A stretch of DNA of 64,000 bases from NCBI RefSeq assembly GCF_016894245.1, contig NZ_CP069792.1:2046001-2110000 (forward strand), given 5' to 3'. The notes beneath the pieces are model-generated. The model did not search any database. It was not told the origin of the DNA and saw nothing but the letters and a program-made list of their open reading frames with translations. Below are positions 29,551 through 38,263 of this stretch, in pieces. The stretch is from Corynebacterium kroppenstedtii. Its GTDB lineage: Bacteria; Actinomycetota; Actinomycetes; Mycobacteriales; Mycobacteriaceae. A program made the position numbers and the translations under genes. Position 1 is the first letter of the stretch. Every line of letters starts with the position of its first letter.

Positions 29551-29888
29551 AAGCGAATCTGGGGCCTTATTCACCCCCAAAAGTTACTTCCGGGGCCTGA
29601 AAGTTGATCCTGTGAGATCAAAAGGTCGCCCACAAGGCATTGATTCCTTTCACTTGGGAAACGTATTGGGGTAAAGCATTCACTTACGACGCGGCACGCA
29701 GCGTCGACAACCGCATGGGAGAGTTAAAGATGCGCGCCTCAAATAGAGCGCTCGCTATCGCGTTACAGTCGGCGACTTTCGGCGGGTTAGGGCAGAGGAC
29801 TTAAGGAGGCCCGAGAGCGACCCCTTCTGGCGCATTTATTAGCTGATCCACAAACTAAGGGGAAGCGCCACAGCGTTCCCAAACCTTC

Positions 29889-29913
29889 AACCTCAACTTG
29901 AGGTTCAAGTTGA
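29889..29913. promoter_or_regulatory. Two overlapping palindromes, probable operator
   Basis: AACCTCAA-C-TTGAGGTT (29889-29905) and TCAACTTGA-GGT-TCAAGTTGA (29893-29913) are both perfect inverted repeats sharing a central segment. The shape suggests a binding site for one dimeric regulator in two registers or for two regulators. The CCTCAA/TTGAGG arms recall MerR/SoxR-type operators, but the spacing differs. Confidence 0.45.
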
Positions 29914-29933
29914 CACGCCGAGAATATTCAAAA

Positions 29934-29949
29934 CGTGGTGTAAATCACA
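29934..29949. promoter_or_regulatory. GlxR-like (CRP family) binding site
   Basis: CGTGGTGTAAATCACA matches 14 of 16 positions of the corynebacterial GlxR consensus TGTGA-N2-TA-N2-TCACA. It lies 40 bases from the overlapping palindromes, between the divergent acn and ripA-like genes. Which gene it serves is not clear. Confidence 0.45.
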
Positions 29950-30149
29950 CTTTGTAATTATTCCGTTATCATCCCTGGTCAAGCCTTTAAGCGAGACTCT
30001 TGTCAGGATGTGAAGCTTGTTTTTTATGTGATTAGAGTTTCTTCCGATGTTCACGTGCTCTACGGTGGCACTGTTCAAAAAAATAAAGCTGTGCAACCAA
30101 AGTCGATACAAGTCAACCCCTGAGGCTAGAGAAGACTCTTCAACCATCC

Positions 30150-30300
30150 GCCAACCGGGCATGCGGGGAAGTATGCCCGATTGACAGAAGGTGAGGGGAT
30201 CGGCACACCAACGTGGCTACAGTGGGCAGAAAGTCGTCAAGCTTTAAACCTTGACTTTCCTGTTACCACTTCCGTGGGTCGCTAGGTTCCGTAGCAAGGC
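30150..30300 (+). ncRNA. Structured leader of the ripA-like gene, possible c-di-AMP (ydaO-type) riboswitch
   Basis: The leader has a hairpin CGGGCAT/ATGCCCG (30156-30162 and 30173-30179) around GCGGGGA, then AAGGTGAGGGG (30188-30198). At 30272-30295, CCGTGGGTCGCTAGG runs on into TTCCGTAGC. These recall in order the GCGGGGGA, GGGGUGAA and CCGAACCCGUCAGCUAACC-GUAAGC blocks of ydaO/yuaA riboswitches. Those riboswitches often precede NlpC/P60 wall hydrolase genes in actinobacteria. Several conserved bases differ, so this is tentative. Confidence 0.28.
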
Positions 30301-30384
30301 TGGTTATCAGGTTTCTACCTCTATTGACTGACGGCTTCAGGCATAGCTCAGACGATGAATGCTTCCGATCAAAGGAGAAATGGC

Positions 30385-32832
30385 GTGGTAGACCGCAGGG
30401 CCTTCCGGACGTCCCATCCGCGACATGCACGCACTCGGCTTGCGGCCGTCTTGCTGTGTGCCGGGCTAGGGGTAACCTCTGCTCCACATGCCATGGCAGC
30501 GCCGAACGACGATCCCAATTCCGTCGCGTCGCTTGCCAACGATTTAACTCAGGCACAGAAAAAGCTGACTGAGCTGCAAAATGAACAAGGCGGCATCCGT
30601 CAAGAAGCAAATAAGACTGTGTATGAGCTGGATGAGGCCACCAGCGATGCAAACGATGCACAGGAGAAGGTTGTCCAGGCACGGGCGAGGCTCGACAAGT
30701 CCCAAAAAGACGTCGAGGAAGCCCAGGACAAGTTAAACTCCCTGTCGCGTTCGCAGTACACGCAAGGTCAAGATTCCAATGCGGTGACGATGGCAGCTGG
30801 GGAAGATGCCGTCGCTAATACTCTTGACCGCGCTTCATACTTGCGCACCGAGGCAGCGAAGCAACGCAAAGTTGTCTCGCAGCTAGACAAGGTGCGTACT
30901 CAGGCTGCTAATGAGGAGTCCTCTCTCCGCAAGCTGCTTGCCGACGCCTCCGCTAAGCGTAAGGACGCGAAGGAATCCAAGGACAAGGCTCTTGAAGCGA
31001 TTCAAACAGCGTCACGAAAAGCAGCGGACCTGCAAAAATCTATCCAGGAAGCCGAAGCTCGCAAGAATGAGATCCAGTCACGCCTCGACGAAGTAAAGGG
31101 CGACAAGACTGGTTCCTCTAGCAATTCAACAGCGGCGCCGGCTCAGAACAACGCCAGTGACACAAGTGCGGCAAGTCCTTCCACCTCTGCTTCGGCAACG
31201 CAGGACACCAAACCGGCTTCGGATTCTGCATCACCAGCTAATAACGCTGCTGACAACCAGGACAACTCGTCGGACAGCGCTTCGTCTGACGACCAATCGA
31301 GCACAAGCTCTGCGCCGACAACGGAGCAATTAGCGTACGACACGGCTAATGACGGTGATGCGGGGGCCGGCGAGCCCAAGCAGGAATCCACCGAGCCCTC
31401 GTCGGATGCAACTGAGCAGCCGTCTTCAAATGAGCCAGCTACGGCTTCCTCGGAGAATTCTGCCCAGGATCAGCAGGATTCTGCGCAGAATGACCAGGCA
31501 GACAGCTCCAGTAGTGCAGATAATGCGGACGACCAGGGCGCTAAGGCCGACCAGGGCATTGACTACGCTGCTGCAGATCAGACCGAAAAAGAGCGGTCCG
31601 AAGCTGCCGTCGACGCGAAGCAGAAAGCTGATAACGCTTTAGCTGCCGCCAAGGATGCCAAGGAGAAGGAAGACAACGGCGATCCAACCGTTGAGCAGGC
31701 ACGTCAAAATGCAGCCAACCTGGCGACGATCGCTTCCGAGGCGGTCAAGCGTGTAGAAGAGTTGACCGAAAAGCTGCGGCAGATTTTGGGTGCAGCCTTC
31801 GATTCCTCGTCTAACGACGCTGACAAGGCGCTCATCGGGCTCACCTCGAGTGGCTTGGCGGCCTTAGCAGCCGGACTGAAGGCAGGCCAGGAAGGAAACG
31901 ACCCGGTTGCTGCCGCCGTTAATGGCGGGCGTCAGGCAGCGCGTCAAGCGTGGGACCAGATTCAGAATCAGTCCGATAACAGCGGCAGTAACGCCGGTAA
32001 CACCGGTAGTGCTAACACCGGTTCGGGATCTGCGTCTACGGCAACGGACAACACTGGTAGCGGCTCGGGTAGCGACAACAGTGGATCCACGGCTTCTGGT
32101 TCCAGCTCGACGAGATCTGACAACACGAGTAATGATCAGAGCAGCAGCTCAACATCGTCGGGTAGCACTGGATCAACCAGCACTGACACCGACAGCGATG
32201 GATCCGACTCGGACGACGAATCCACGTCGACTACTTCGCAGCTAGTCAACGGTCTCAAGAACAACTCTGACGCCTTGAACCGAGTGACCGACGGTACTGA
32301 CCAGGCATCACTCGCTACCTCAATTGGCGGAGGAAACTCAGCCAATAGCTCCACGACGGGAACGACCAACACAGGCGACAATGCACAAACCGCAACCAGC
32401 GGTTCTGCAGAAACCCGGATCAACGCCGTCATCGCTCGTGCGCAATCACAGCTAGGGGTGCGTTACTCCTGGGGTGGCGGAAACTACTATGGCCCGACCG
32501 TCGGCATTAGGGATGGCGGGGTCGCTGACCAATACGGCGATTACGCTCACGCTGGTTTCGACTGCTCCGGCCTGGTGCTGTACGCCTTCTACATCGCTGG
32601 CTTCAAGTTGCCGCACTACACAGGAGCGCAGTACCAATCGGGAACTCAGTATCCTGCTTCCCAGATGAAGCGCGGTGACCTGATCTTCTACGGTCCTAAT
32701 GCTAGCCAGCACGTCGCAATCTACCTGGGCAACGACCAGATGATTGAGGCACCTGAGTCCGGCTCAGTCGTCAAGATCAGCCCAGTTCGTTATGGTGGCA
32801 TGACTCCGAACGTTGTCCGGCTCATCTCATAA
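30385..32832 (+). CDS. Secreted NlpC/P60 peptidoglycan endopeptidase, RipA-like
   Basis: This is probably a secreted D,L-endopeptidase acting on wall peptides during cell separation. The 815-residue product has a signal peptide ending AMA-AP and a coiled coil at about residues 45-240. A low-complexity Ser/Asp/Asn/Thr/Gln region is split by a helical Ala/Glu/Lys-rich block. The C-terminal NlpC/P60 domain (about 680-815) has Cys in HAGFDCSGLV, His in SQHVAIYLG and a Glu in MIEAP, the Cys-His-Glu set of RipA. GTG 30385 was chosen because AAAGGAG precedes it by 8 bases. Its place beside acn matches ripA in mycobacteria. The middle region is unusually long. Confidence 0.87.
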   Translation: MVDRRAFRTSHPRHARTRLAAVLLCAGLGVTSAPHAMAAPNDDPNSVASLANDLTQAQKKLTELQNEQGGIRQEANKTVYELDEATSDANDAQEKVVQARARLDKSQKDVEEAQDKLNSLSRSQYTQGQDSNAVTMAAGEDAVANTLDRASYLRTEAAKQRKVVSQLDKVRTQAANEESSLRKLLADASAKRKDAKESKDKALEAIQTASRKAADLQKSIQEAEARKNEIQSRLDEVKGDKTGSSSNSTAAPAQNNASDTSAASPSTSASATQDTKPASDSASPANNAADNQDNSSDSASSDDQSSTSSAPTTEQLAYDTANDGDAGAGEPKQESTEPSSDATEQPSSNEPATASSENSAQDQQDSAQNDQADSSSSADNADDQGAKADQGIDYAAADQTEKERSEAAVDAKQKADNALAAAKDAKEKEDNGDPTVEQARQNAANLATIASEAVKRVEELTEKLRQILGAAFDSSSNDADKALIGLTSSGLAALAAGLKAGQEGNDPVAAAVNGGRQAARQAWDQIQNQSDNSGSNAGNTGSANTGSGSASTATDNTGSGSGSDNSGSTASGSSSTRSDNTSNDQSSSSTSSGSTGSTSTDTDSDGSDSDDESTSTTSQLVNGLKNNSDALNRVTDGTDQASLATSIGGGNSANSSTTGTTNTGDNAQTATSGSAETRINAVIARAQSQLGVRYSWGGGNYYGPTVGIRDGGVADQYGDYAHAGFDCSGLVLYAFYIAGFKLPHYTGAQYQSGTQYPASQMKRGDLIFYGPNASQHVAIYLGNDQMIEAPESGSVVKISPVRYGGMTPNVVRLIS

Positions 32833-32988
32833 ACTAGGCTAGGTCTGCACTCCACACGCACTGCTCACTCCCGTCCTTATCGACGTGGGGATCACCTTGC
32901 CGGTACGGTCGTGTACTGGCACGGCACGAGCGCAGCGTGTGGCTTTTGCCGTTAACACCATTGTCTACTGAGAATTGAGACTGTTGAG

Positions 32989-34170
32989 ATGGCCATAAAC
33001 GATGCCCCGGCGTTGACAGAACCGCCTGGCAGGAAGGACGATCGACCGGCGCACAACCAGATCAACGCCAACGATTGTGGCAACTCACAGACCAGTGAGT
33101 ACCCCGTTGACGCTATCGTTGTCGCCTCATTCGGTGGCCCAGAAGGACTAGATGATATTCGTCCTTTCCTCGAAAATGTAACTAGGGGTCGTGGCATCCC
33201 GCCGGAGCGTCTCGACGAAGTAGGAGAACACTATCACCACTTCAACGGCATCAGCCCTCTTAATGGTTTAAACCGCGAGATCATTAGACACGTCGAAAAA
33301 GAACTTGAAAAGCAAGGTCGCAATCTCCCTGTGTATTTCGCTAACCGGAATTGGCATCCATTCTGGAACGAGACCATAGAGAAGATGGCTCATGACGGAA
33401 TCCGCCATGCGCTTGTATTTGCTACCTCTGCATGGGCGGGATATTCGGGATGCCGTCAATATGATGAAGACATTGAAAAAGCACGACGCCATTGCCATGA
33501 CCAGGGAATTACGCCCCCGGATTTAACGAAGCTGCGTCAGTTTTACGACCACCCAGAGTTCATCGAGGCTGAAGCAGAAGCCGTACAAGAAGCACTCGCC
33601 AAAATACCCAGCAACAGGAGAGAAGACTGTCGAATAGTTTTCACAGCTCACTCTATTCCGGTCTCCGCGGATAAGACGTCCGGAAACCCCGATGATGGGG
33701 ACTACCTGTATTCACGGCAAATTTATGAGGCCGCACATTTGACGGCCACCAAACTTGGGCTGTCAGACGATGATTTCGACCTCGTCTGGCAATCGCGTTC
33801 CGGCCCACCGCATATTCCGTGGTTGGAACCCGATATTGTGGATCATATTTCAACACTCCACGACCAGGGGATTCCGGCTGCGGTTGTGTCTCCTATAGGG
33901 TTCGTGTCCGACCACGTAGAAGTGGCATGGGACCTTGACACTGAGCTAGCTCATGAAGCAAAAGATTTTGATATGGCCATCGAGCGGGCGGCAACCGTGG
34001 GGCCAACGCAGCGATTCACCCGAATGATCATCGATTTGATCGATGAATACATCGAAGGCAGAGAGCCTCTCCGCCTCGGCGGTGAGCCCCAACATGGATG
34101 CAGCCTCAACGGGGTCCCGTGTTTTGACAACTGCTGTGTTCCCCCGGCAAAGCACAAACACCATAAATAG
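32989..34170 (+). CDS. hemH: Ferrochelatase (coproporphyrin III type, CpfC/HemH)
   Basis: This enzyme inserts iron into porphyrin; actinobacteria use coproporphyrin III in the coproheme route. The 393-residue product has about 35 extra hydrophilic N-terminal residues, then VDAIVVASFGGPEGLDDI. It also has the catalytic-site TAHSIPVSADK and WQSRSGPPHIPWLEPD. Cysteines occur in GYSGCRQYDED and in the C-terminal CSLNGVPCFDNCC, the pattern of [2Fe-2S]-containing actinobacterial ferrochelatases. A tail KHKHHK follows. The Shine-Dalgarno is weak. It lies 156 bases after the RipA-like gene. Confidence 0.94.
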   Translation: MAINDAPALTEPPGRKDDRPAHNQINANDCGNSQTSEYPVDAIVVASFGGPEGLDDIRPFLENVTRGRGIPPERLDEVGEHYHHFNGISPLNGLNREIIRHVEKELEKQGRNLPVYFANRNWHPFWNETIEKMAHDGIRHALVFATSAWAGYSGCRQYDEDIEKARRHCHDQGITPPDLTKLRQFYDHPEFIEAEAEAVQEALAKIPSNRREDCRIVFTAHSIPVSADKTSGNPDDGDYLYSRQIYEAAHLTATKLGLSDDDFDLVWQSRSGPPHIPWLEPDIVDHISTLHDQGIPAAVVSPIGFVSDHVEVAWDLDTELAHEAKDFDMAIERAATVGPTQRFTRMIIDLIDEYIEGREPLRLGGEPQHGCSLNGVPCFDNCCVPPAKHKHHK

Positions 34171-34177
34171 TCGCAGA

Positions 34178-34218
34178 GATTACCTAGGGATTGTTCATCT
34201 TGGTATCGATTACCTAGG
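34178..34218. repeat. Short direct repeat after hemH
   Basis: GATTACCTAGG occurs at 34178-34188 and again at 34208-34218, exactly 30 bases apart, with a third partial TTGGTATCG/TAGGTATCG echo between and after. It lies between the convergent 3' ends of hemH and the next gene. Each copy contains the palindrome CCTAGG. Function unknown. Confidence 0.5.
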
Positions 34219-34989
34219 TATCGCACGAAGCATCTCGCGGACAGCGTAATCCAGCGAGGCTATCCGGGCCTGCCGAATAACCCTGAGCAGAGGGAGGACG
34301 TGCTCGTCCCACGTTGCTCCATTGTCGGTAGCGCGCGCTGTATCAATAATTGCTGATAGATGGTCAGCTCGCGCGGACAGCTTCTCTGCTCTCGGATTAA
34401 AACCTGCAGGAAAACCAGCAGAGTCATAAAAATCCGTCAGAGTTCCCACCCGAAGCCGTACATCCGGGACATCAGCAATAGCTGCTCGCATCGATGTAAT
34501 CATCGACGCAGCGTTCCTCGTAGCCTCGGAAAGAGCTAAATCAGCTTCACCAATCGCTGGTGCCGGAGGAGCCGGCACGTCTTCCCCAATTGACGACGCC
34601 GTTAAACGCGGGATCCCGTCGGAACGAGAGGGAATAACCAATACGCGCGAATCTGGATCCCCAGACGAAATCACCAATCCCGCTCCCGCGCGGGAAATAG
34701 CCTTCTGGTCATCCGAATGACCGGGCACGTGCGGAGGATCACCGGGCGCTGCCAAAACTATACGGACGAGCGGGTCGTCGGCAGTGTGATCGGAATAATC
34801 CGACGCTGCCTGTCGGAGTTCACCCAACAAGTGGACCATCTCGTTGCGCGGAAGTGAATACAGATCATGCCACGCATCAATAGTGTCGTCCGTCGACGCC
34901 TCACCAATGAGCCAAAACGCTGTCCATGCTGCTGACCGGTGGACGCGCGCCCACTCATTGCACAGGCCCGAGATAGTTGACACATTCAT
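34210..34989 (-). CDS. Conserved hypothetical protein
   Basis: The product (about 259 residues) is mostly helical by appearance and soluble, with no signal peptide and no motif that I recognise. It starts MNVSTISGLCNEWARVH and has an acidic, Ala/Pro-rich middle near residue 150-165. A helical C-terminus holds AEKLSARADHLSAIIDTARA. In-frame GTG 35007 would add six residues. It is divergent from DUF3097 (82 bases). Genes of similar size stand at this place in other corynebacteria as I recall, so it is probably real. Function unknown. Confidence 0.65.
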   Translation of the reverse strand: MNVSTISGLCNEWARVHRSAAWTAFWLIGEASTDDTIDAWHDLYSLPRNEMVHLLGELRQAASDYSDHTADDPLVRIVLAAPGDPPHVPGHSDDQKAISRAGAGLVISSGDPDSRVLVIPSRSDGIPRLTASSIGEDVPAPPAPAIGEADLALSEATRNAASMITSMRAAIADVPDVRLRVGTLTDFYDSAGFPAGFNPRAEKLSARADHLSAIIDTARATDNGATWDEHVLPLLRVIRQARIASLDYAVREMLRAIPR

Positions 34990-35070
34990 GGCGTGCCACC
35001 ATAGCACCTCTCACGGGATACCGTGTCCTCGTCTCACCAGGTTCACGTCGCCTCAGTACACTTCCTCGGT

Positions 35071-35901
35071 ATGAGTTTCCACGACCGCTATTCAGGTGAC
35101 ATCTATGCCGGGCATCCACGCTCCAAGCCCCGCGAGTTCCCCGTACTCCCAGCTAAACCTGGCTTAGTGGTTGAAGATATCGCCAGTGGTTATGTGGGAG
35201 CGATCGTCGAATTTGAGCGGACATACGACGGAGATTTCGTTCGGTTGGAGGACCGATACCGACGAACGCGTCTGTTCAAAATGCGCAAAGGGGCGTTCCT
35301 CTACGAAGGAAAACCCGTCACATTAGTCCGCTATGTTCCACCAAAAGATCCACGACAACAACGAAGCGCATCCGGATCACGGCGTGTAGAAAACCTGCGT
35401 GCCAAAGTAGCTGCTCCATCACGAATCTGGGTCGAAGGCGTCCATGACGCGGCGATCGTGGAGCGTATATGGGGCCATGATCTTCGCGTAGAAGGCGTCG
35501 TCGTCGAGTACCTTGAGGGTCTCGATAATGCACCGCAACGGGTACAAGATTTTCATCCCACTGCTGAGCGTCGTATCGGGATCCTCGCCGACCACCTGGT
35601 TGAGGGTTCAAAGGAATCGTTATTGACCCAGGAGCTTGGTCCGCATGTCATGGTGACTGGTCACCCGTTCATTGACATCTGGGCTGCCGTCAAACCATCG
35701 TCCGTTGGTATCAAGGCCTGGCCCGACGTTCCTTATGGTGAGGATTGGAAGACGGGTGTGTGCCGACGGCTCGGATGGTCGGATCCGAAAGAGGGGTGGA
35801 ACCGTGTCTACAACAGTGTGAATTCGTTCCGAGACGTCGATTCCTCGCTCATTGGTGCGGTTGAACGACTGGTCGATTTTGTCACCGTCGGGCCCGAGTA
35901 G
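35071..35901 (+). CDS. DUF3097 family protein
   Basis: The 276-residue product is a full-length member of the actinobacterial DUF3097 family. It starts MSFHDRYSGDIYAGHPRS, and RIWVEGVHDAAIVERIWG in the middle resembles a Toprim-like acidic motif. The C-terminal half holds GHPFIDIWAAVKP and WKTGVCRRLGW. It may act on nucleic acid, but no reaction is established. ATG 35071 is supported by a TACACT box 8 bases upstream and by family length; an earlier in-frame GTG at 35023 is less likely. A short gap of 52 bases separates it from nfeD. Confidence 0.85.
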   Translation: MSFHDRYSGDIYAGHPRSKPREFPVLPAKPGLVVEDIASGYVGAIVEFERTYDGDFVRLEDRYRRTRLFKMRKGAFLYEGKPVTLVRYVPPKDPRQQRSASGSRRVENLRAKVAAPSRIWVEGVHDAAIVERIWGHDLRVEGVVVEYLEGLDNAPQRVQDFHPTAERRIGILADHLVEGSKESLLTQELGPHVMVTGHPFIDIWAAVKPSSVGIKAWPDVPYGEDWKTGVCRRLGWSDPKEGWNRVYNSVNSFRDVDSSLIGAVERLVDFVTVGPE

Positions 35902-35953
35902 GCAGAAACGACGACCCTGTTTTCTGTCATAGCCTTTCTGTACGCTGGACAAC

Positions 35954-36388
35954 GTGAATGCCTTGGTGTGGTTTATCGGTGCGGTACTTCTAGCTGTGCT
36001 GGAGCTTTTCGGTGGCGATTTCGCACTATTGATGTTGTCTGGCGGTGCTCTCGCCGCAGCAGGTGTGTCTTTTTTCCAGGCCCCGCTCTGGGTCTCAGTC
36101 GTGGTTTTCGCTGTTGTGTCATTAACACTCATGTTCGTTCTGCGTCCCTTTTTGAAGCGCAAACTCAGCGAAAAGATCGAAACAGCGGATTTCTCGCCGC
36201 GAGCCTTGGTGGGAACAACAGGGGAGACGGTCGAGCAGATTTCGTCCTCATCGGGGATTGTTCGGCTCAATGGCGATTTCTGGTCCGCTCGGAGTGCCTT
36301 TCATGACGACGTTTTCGAACCTGGGGACACCGTCGTGGTGAGCCGCATTGAAGGCAACACAGCTTTTGTCTTAGACAGGAGGGATTAA
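35954..36388 (+). CDS. NfeD-like membrane protein
   Basis: The 144-residue product has two or three N-terminal membrane spans, seen in ALVWFIGAVLLAVLELFGGDF and LWVSVVVFAVVSLTLMFVL. A soluble OB-fold NfeD domain with LVGTTGETVEQI and GDTVVVSRIEGNTAFV follows. Short NfeD proteins pair with SPFH proteins in membrane microdomains, and the SPFH gene follows after three bases. The GTG start lies 7 bases after a TACGCT box, consistent with a leaderless mRNA. Confidence 0.88.
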   Translation: MNALVWFIGAVLLAVLELFGGDFALLMLSGGALAAAGVSFFQAPLWVSVVVFAVVSLTLMFVLRPFLKRKLSEKIETADFSPRALVGTTGETVEQISSSSGIVRLNGDFWSARSAFHDDVFEPGDTVVVSRIEGNTAFVLDRRD

Positions 36389-36391
36389 TTC

Positions 36392-37636
36392 ATGAGCGCT
36401 GGCACTATCGTGATCGTAGCCATCATTGTGGTCATCGTCCTTATCATCATGATGTCCATCAAGTTGGTCCCACAGGGGACGGCGGCAGTCATTGAACGAC
36501 TCGGACGGTACACGAAAACTGTCGAAGGGGGAATAACGTTCCTCATTCCATTTGTCGACCGTGTCCGATCCCGCGTGGATACCCGCGAACGTGTCGTCAG
36601 CTTCCCGCCCCAAGCGGTGATTACGCAGGATAACTTGACCGTGGCAATTGATACCGTGGTCACGTTCCAAATAAACGACCCCATGCACTCCATCTACGGT
36701 GTGGATAATTACCTCACCGGTGTTGAGCAGACCACGACGGCTACGCTTCGTGATGTCGTGGGTGGCATGACGCTGGAAGAGACTTTAACGTCACGCGAGG
36801 TCATTAATAGACGTCTCCGTGGTGAACTGGATAACGCCACGACAAAGTGGGGGCTGCGTATTAGTCGAGTCGAGCTTAAAGCGATTGATCCGCCACCGTC
36901 GATTCAGCAGTCGATGGAAAAGCAGATGAAAGCAGACCGCGAAAAGCGTGCCATGATTTTGACTGCGGAGGGTCAGCGCGAGGCTGATATCAAGACTGCC
37001 GAAGGTGAAAAACAAGCGCGTATCCTTGCCGCCGAGGGCGAAAAGCATGCTGCCATCTTGCAAGCGGAAGCCGAGCGCCAGGCTGAAATTCTTCGCGCCG
37101 AGGGACAGCGAGCAGCCCGTTACCTACGCGCACAGGGTGAAGCTCGCTCCATCCGTAAGGTGAATGCTGCTATCAAAACCTCGCAGGTCACGCCGGATGT
37201 TCTTGCTTTCCAATACCTCCAAAAGCTTCCTGAGATGGCTGAAGGATCTGCCAACAAGATGTGGCTGATTCCGTCGCAATTCGGTGATGCCCTGGAGTCC
37301 TTCACCAAGCAGTTCTCAGACAAGGATTCCGACGGGGTATTCCGCTACGAAGCTCCTAGTGTCGACGAAGAAACCAAGGCAGAGGCAGCGACGGATGAGG
37401 ATGACGACTGGTTTACCACTCAGTCGGCCCCAGAAATCGCCAAAGCCGTCGCTGAGGCAAACGCCGTCGCGAACAAAACGGTGGATGATCCATTAGACAG
37501 TGCTCTGGCCGCTAAACGGAACACGGCGAAGAAGCTCGGGGAAGATCCCTCCACTGCGGGTTCAGAGAGCATCGACGTTGCCGATGCTGACGATCAACCG
37601 GACGTCGATTCACCGGAGGACGCGTCGAACGAATAG
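36392..37636 (+). CDS. SPFH-domain protein (paraslipin/stomatin family)
   Basis: The 414-residue product has an N-terminal membrane anchor (TIVIVAIIVVIVLIIMM), then an SPFH domain with KLVPQGTAAVIERLGRYTK and IDPPPSIQQSMEKQMKADRE. A coiled-coil region with repeated AEGE(K/R)QA-type heptads spans residues 190-255. A long acidic Ala/Asp/Glu tail (about 330-414) looks disordered. Such proteins form oligomeric scaffolds at the membrane with NfeD partners. Its TAG abuts the stop of the convergent next gene with no base between. AGGAGG lies just before the ATG, at the end of nfeD. Confidence 0.92.
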   Translation: MSAGTIVIVAIIVVIVLIIMMSIKLVPQGTAAVIERLGRYTKTVEGGITFLIPFVDRVRSRVDTRERVVSFPPQAVITQDNLTVAIDTVVTFQINDPMHSIYGVDNYLTGVEQTTTATLRDVVGGMTLEETLTSREVINRRLRGELDNATTKWGLRISRVELKAIDPPPSIQQSMEKQMKADREKRAMILTAEGQREADIKTAEGEKQARILAAEGEKHAAILQAEAERQAEILRAEGQRAARYLRAQGEARSIRKVNAAIKTSQVTPDVLAFQYLQKLPEMAEGSANKMWLIPSQFGDALESFTKQFSDKDSDGVFRYEAPSVDEETKAEAATDEDDDWFTTQSAPEIAKAVAEANAVANKTVDDPLDSALAAKRNTAKKLGEDPSTAGSESIDVADADDQPDVDSPEDASNE

Positions 37637-38242
37637 TTAAAGTTCCTCTGCTCGGGTCAAAAGGTGGACGGCAAGATCCCATCCCGCTTGCTCTGCCTGC
37701 CAGCCCGCCGCGACAAGACGCTGCGACATTGCTTGTTTAGAGATACCGAGCTCTGCCGCAGCGTCATTTTGTGTATACCCCTGCCGCATGAGCGCTGTTG
37801 CTTCTCGACCTTCCTCAGTCCTCCGGGTTAGCACGTGGCCGATCAACGAAAACGCCGCGGAAATATCTGAAGCGAGCTCTGAACTTGCTATGGAAGAGTC
37901 CTGGGAGATCGTGGCTATCGACGCGCCCACTGTGCCGGCCCGCTTACCTGTACAACTACGGGCGACAACGGACGGATCGTGTCCTCCTATTCCAATCCCA
38001 ATAGCCCACTCACCAGCAGAAAGAAAAGCCATGACGACTTGCGCTTCAGATTCTGCGTCGCGGGTAAGAAGTGAAATCTCTTCCACGCCTTCTACTGTGG
38101 ACTTGAGAACTCCCGCCAAGTGCTCCATAGCCTGAGCACTATTTTTTACGTATTCCGCCCGTCTCATGGTCCGTCCCCGGAACCGAGCATGTACTGCAAA
38201 AAGTGATCGAGCCGACGTTCCTCGCGTGTGAGCCATTGCCAT
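37637..38242 (-). CDS. Conserved hypothetical protein with C-terminal helix-turn-helix
   Basis: The 201-residue product has a predicted DNA-binding helix-turn-helix near residues 155-185 (GYTQNDAAAELGISKQAMSQ). The preceding domain is of unknown type with GEWAIGIGIGG, which might bind a ligand. It is probably a transcriptional regulator, but no family is firmly recognised. The ATG lies 10 bases after a TAGTAT box; in-frame ATG codons two residues later or near residue 26 are possible starts. It follows the TVP38-like gene by 21 bases on the same strand. Confidence 0.65.
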   Translation of the reverse strand: MAMAHTRGTSARSLFAVHARFRGRTMRRAEYVKNSAQAMEHLAGVLKSTVEGVEEISLLTRDAESEAQVVMAFLSAGEWAIGIGIGGHDPSVVARSCTGKRAGTVGASIATISQDSSIASSELASDISAAFSLIGHVLTRRTEEGREATALMRQGYTQNDAAAELGISKQAMSQRLVAAGWQAEQAGWDLAVHLLTRAEEL

Positions 38243-38263
38243 GAAGTCAAGGATACTAGCTTG

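Larger units (their letters stand above)
29551..30384. promoter_or_regulatory. Long intergenic control region between acn and the ripA-like gene
   Basis: No convincing gene was found in these 834 bases; the longest open frame (minus, 29905-30162) lacks a start signal and family features. The region holds C- and G-runs near 29560-29600 of the kind bound by RamA in C. glutamicum. It also holds overlapping palindromes at 29889-29913, a GlxR-like site at 29934-29949, an AT-rich promoter zone around 29950-30070 and a structured leader from about 30150 to 30300. Confidence 0.5.

Noticed and set aside
29905..30162. An 85-codon minus-strand open frame in the acn/ripA gap
   Set aside because: It has no ribosome site or leaderless box, no recognisable domain, and overlaps palindromes and the leader region. 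It is most likely non-coding.
31143..32432. Long frames on both strands inside the low-complexity part of the RipA-like gene
   Set aside because: Repetitive Ser/Asp/Thr codons keep several frames open; only the frame joining signal peptide and NlpC/P60 domain is meaningful.
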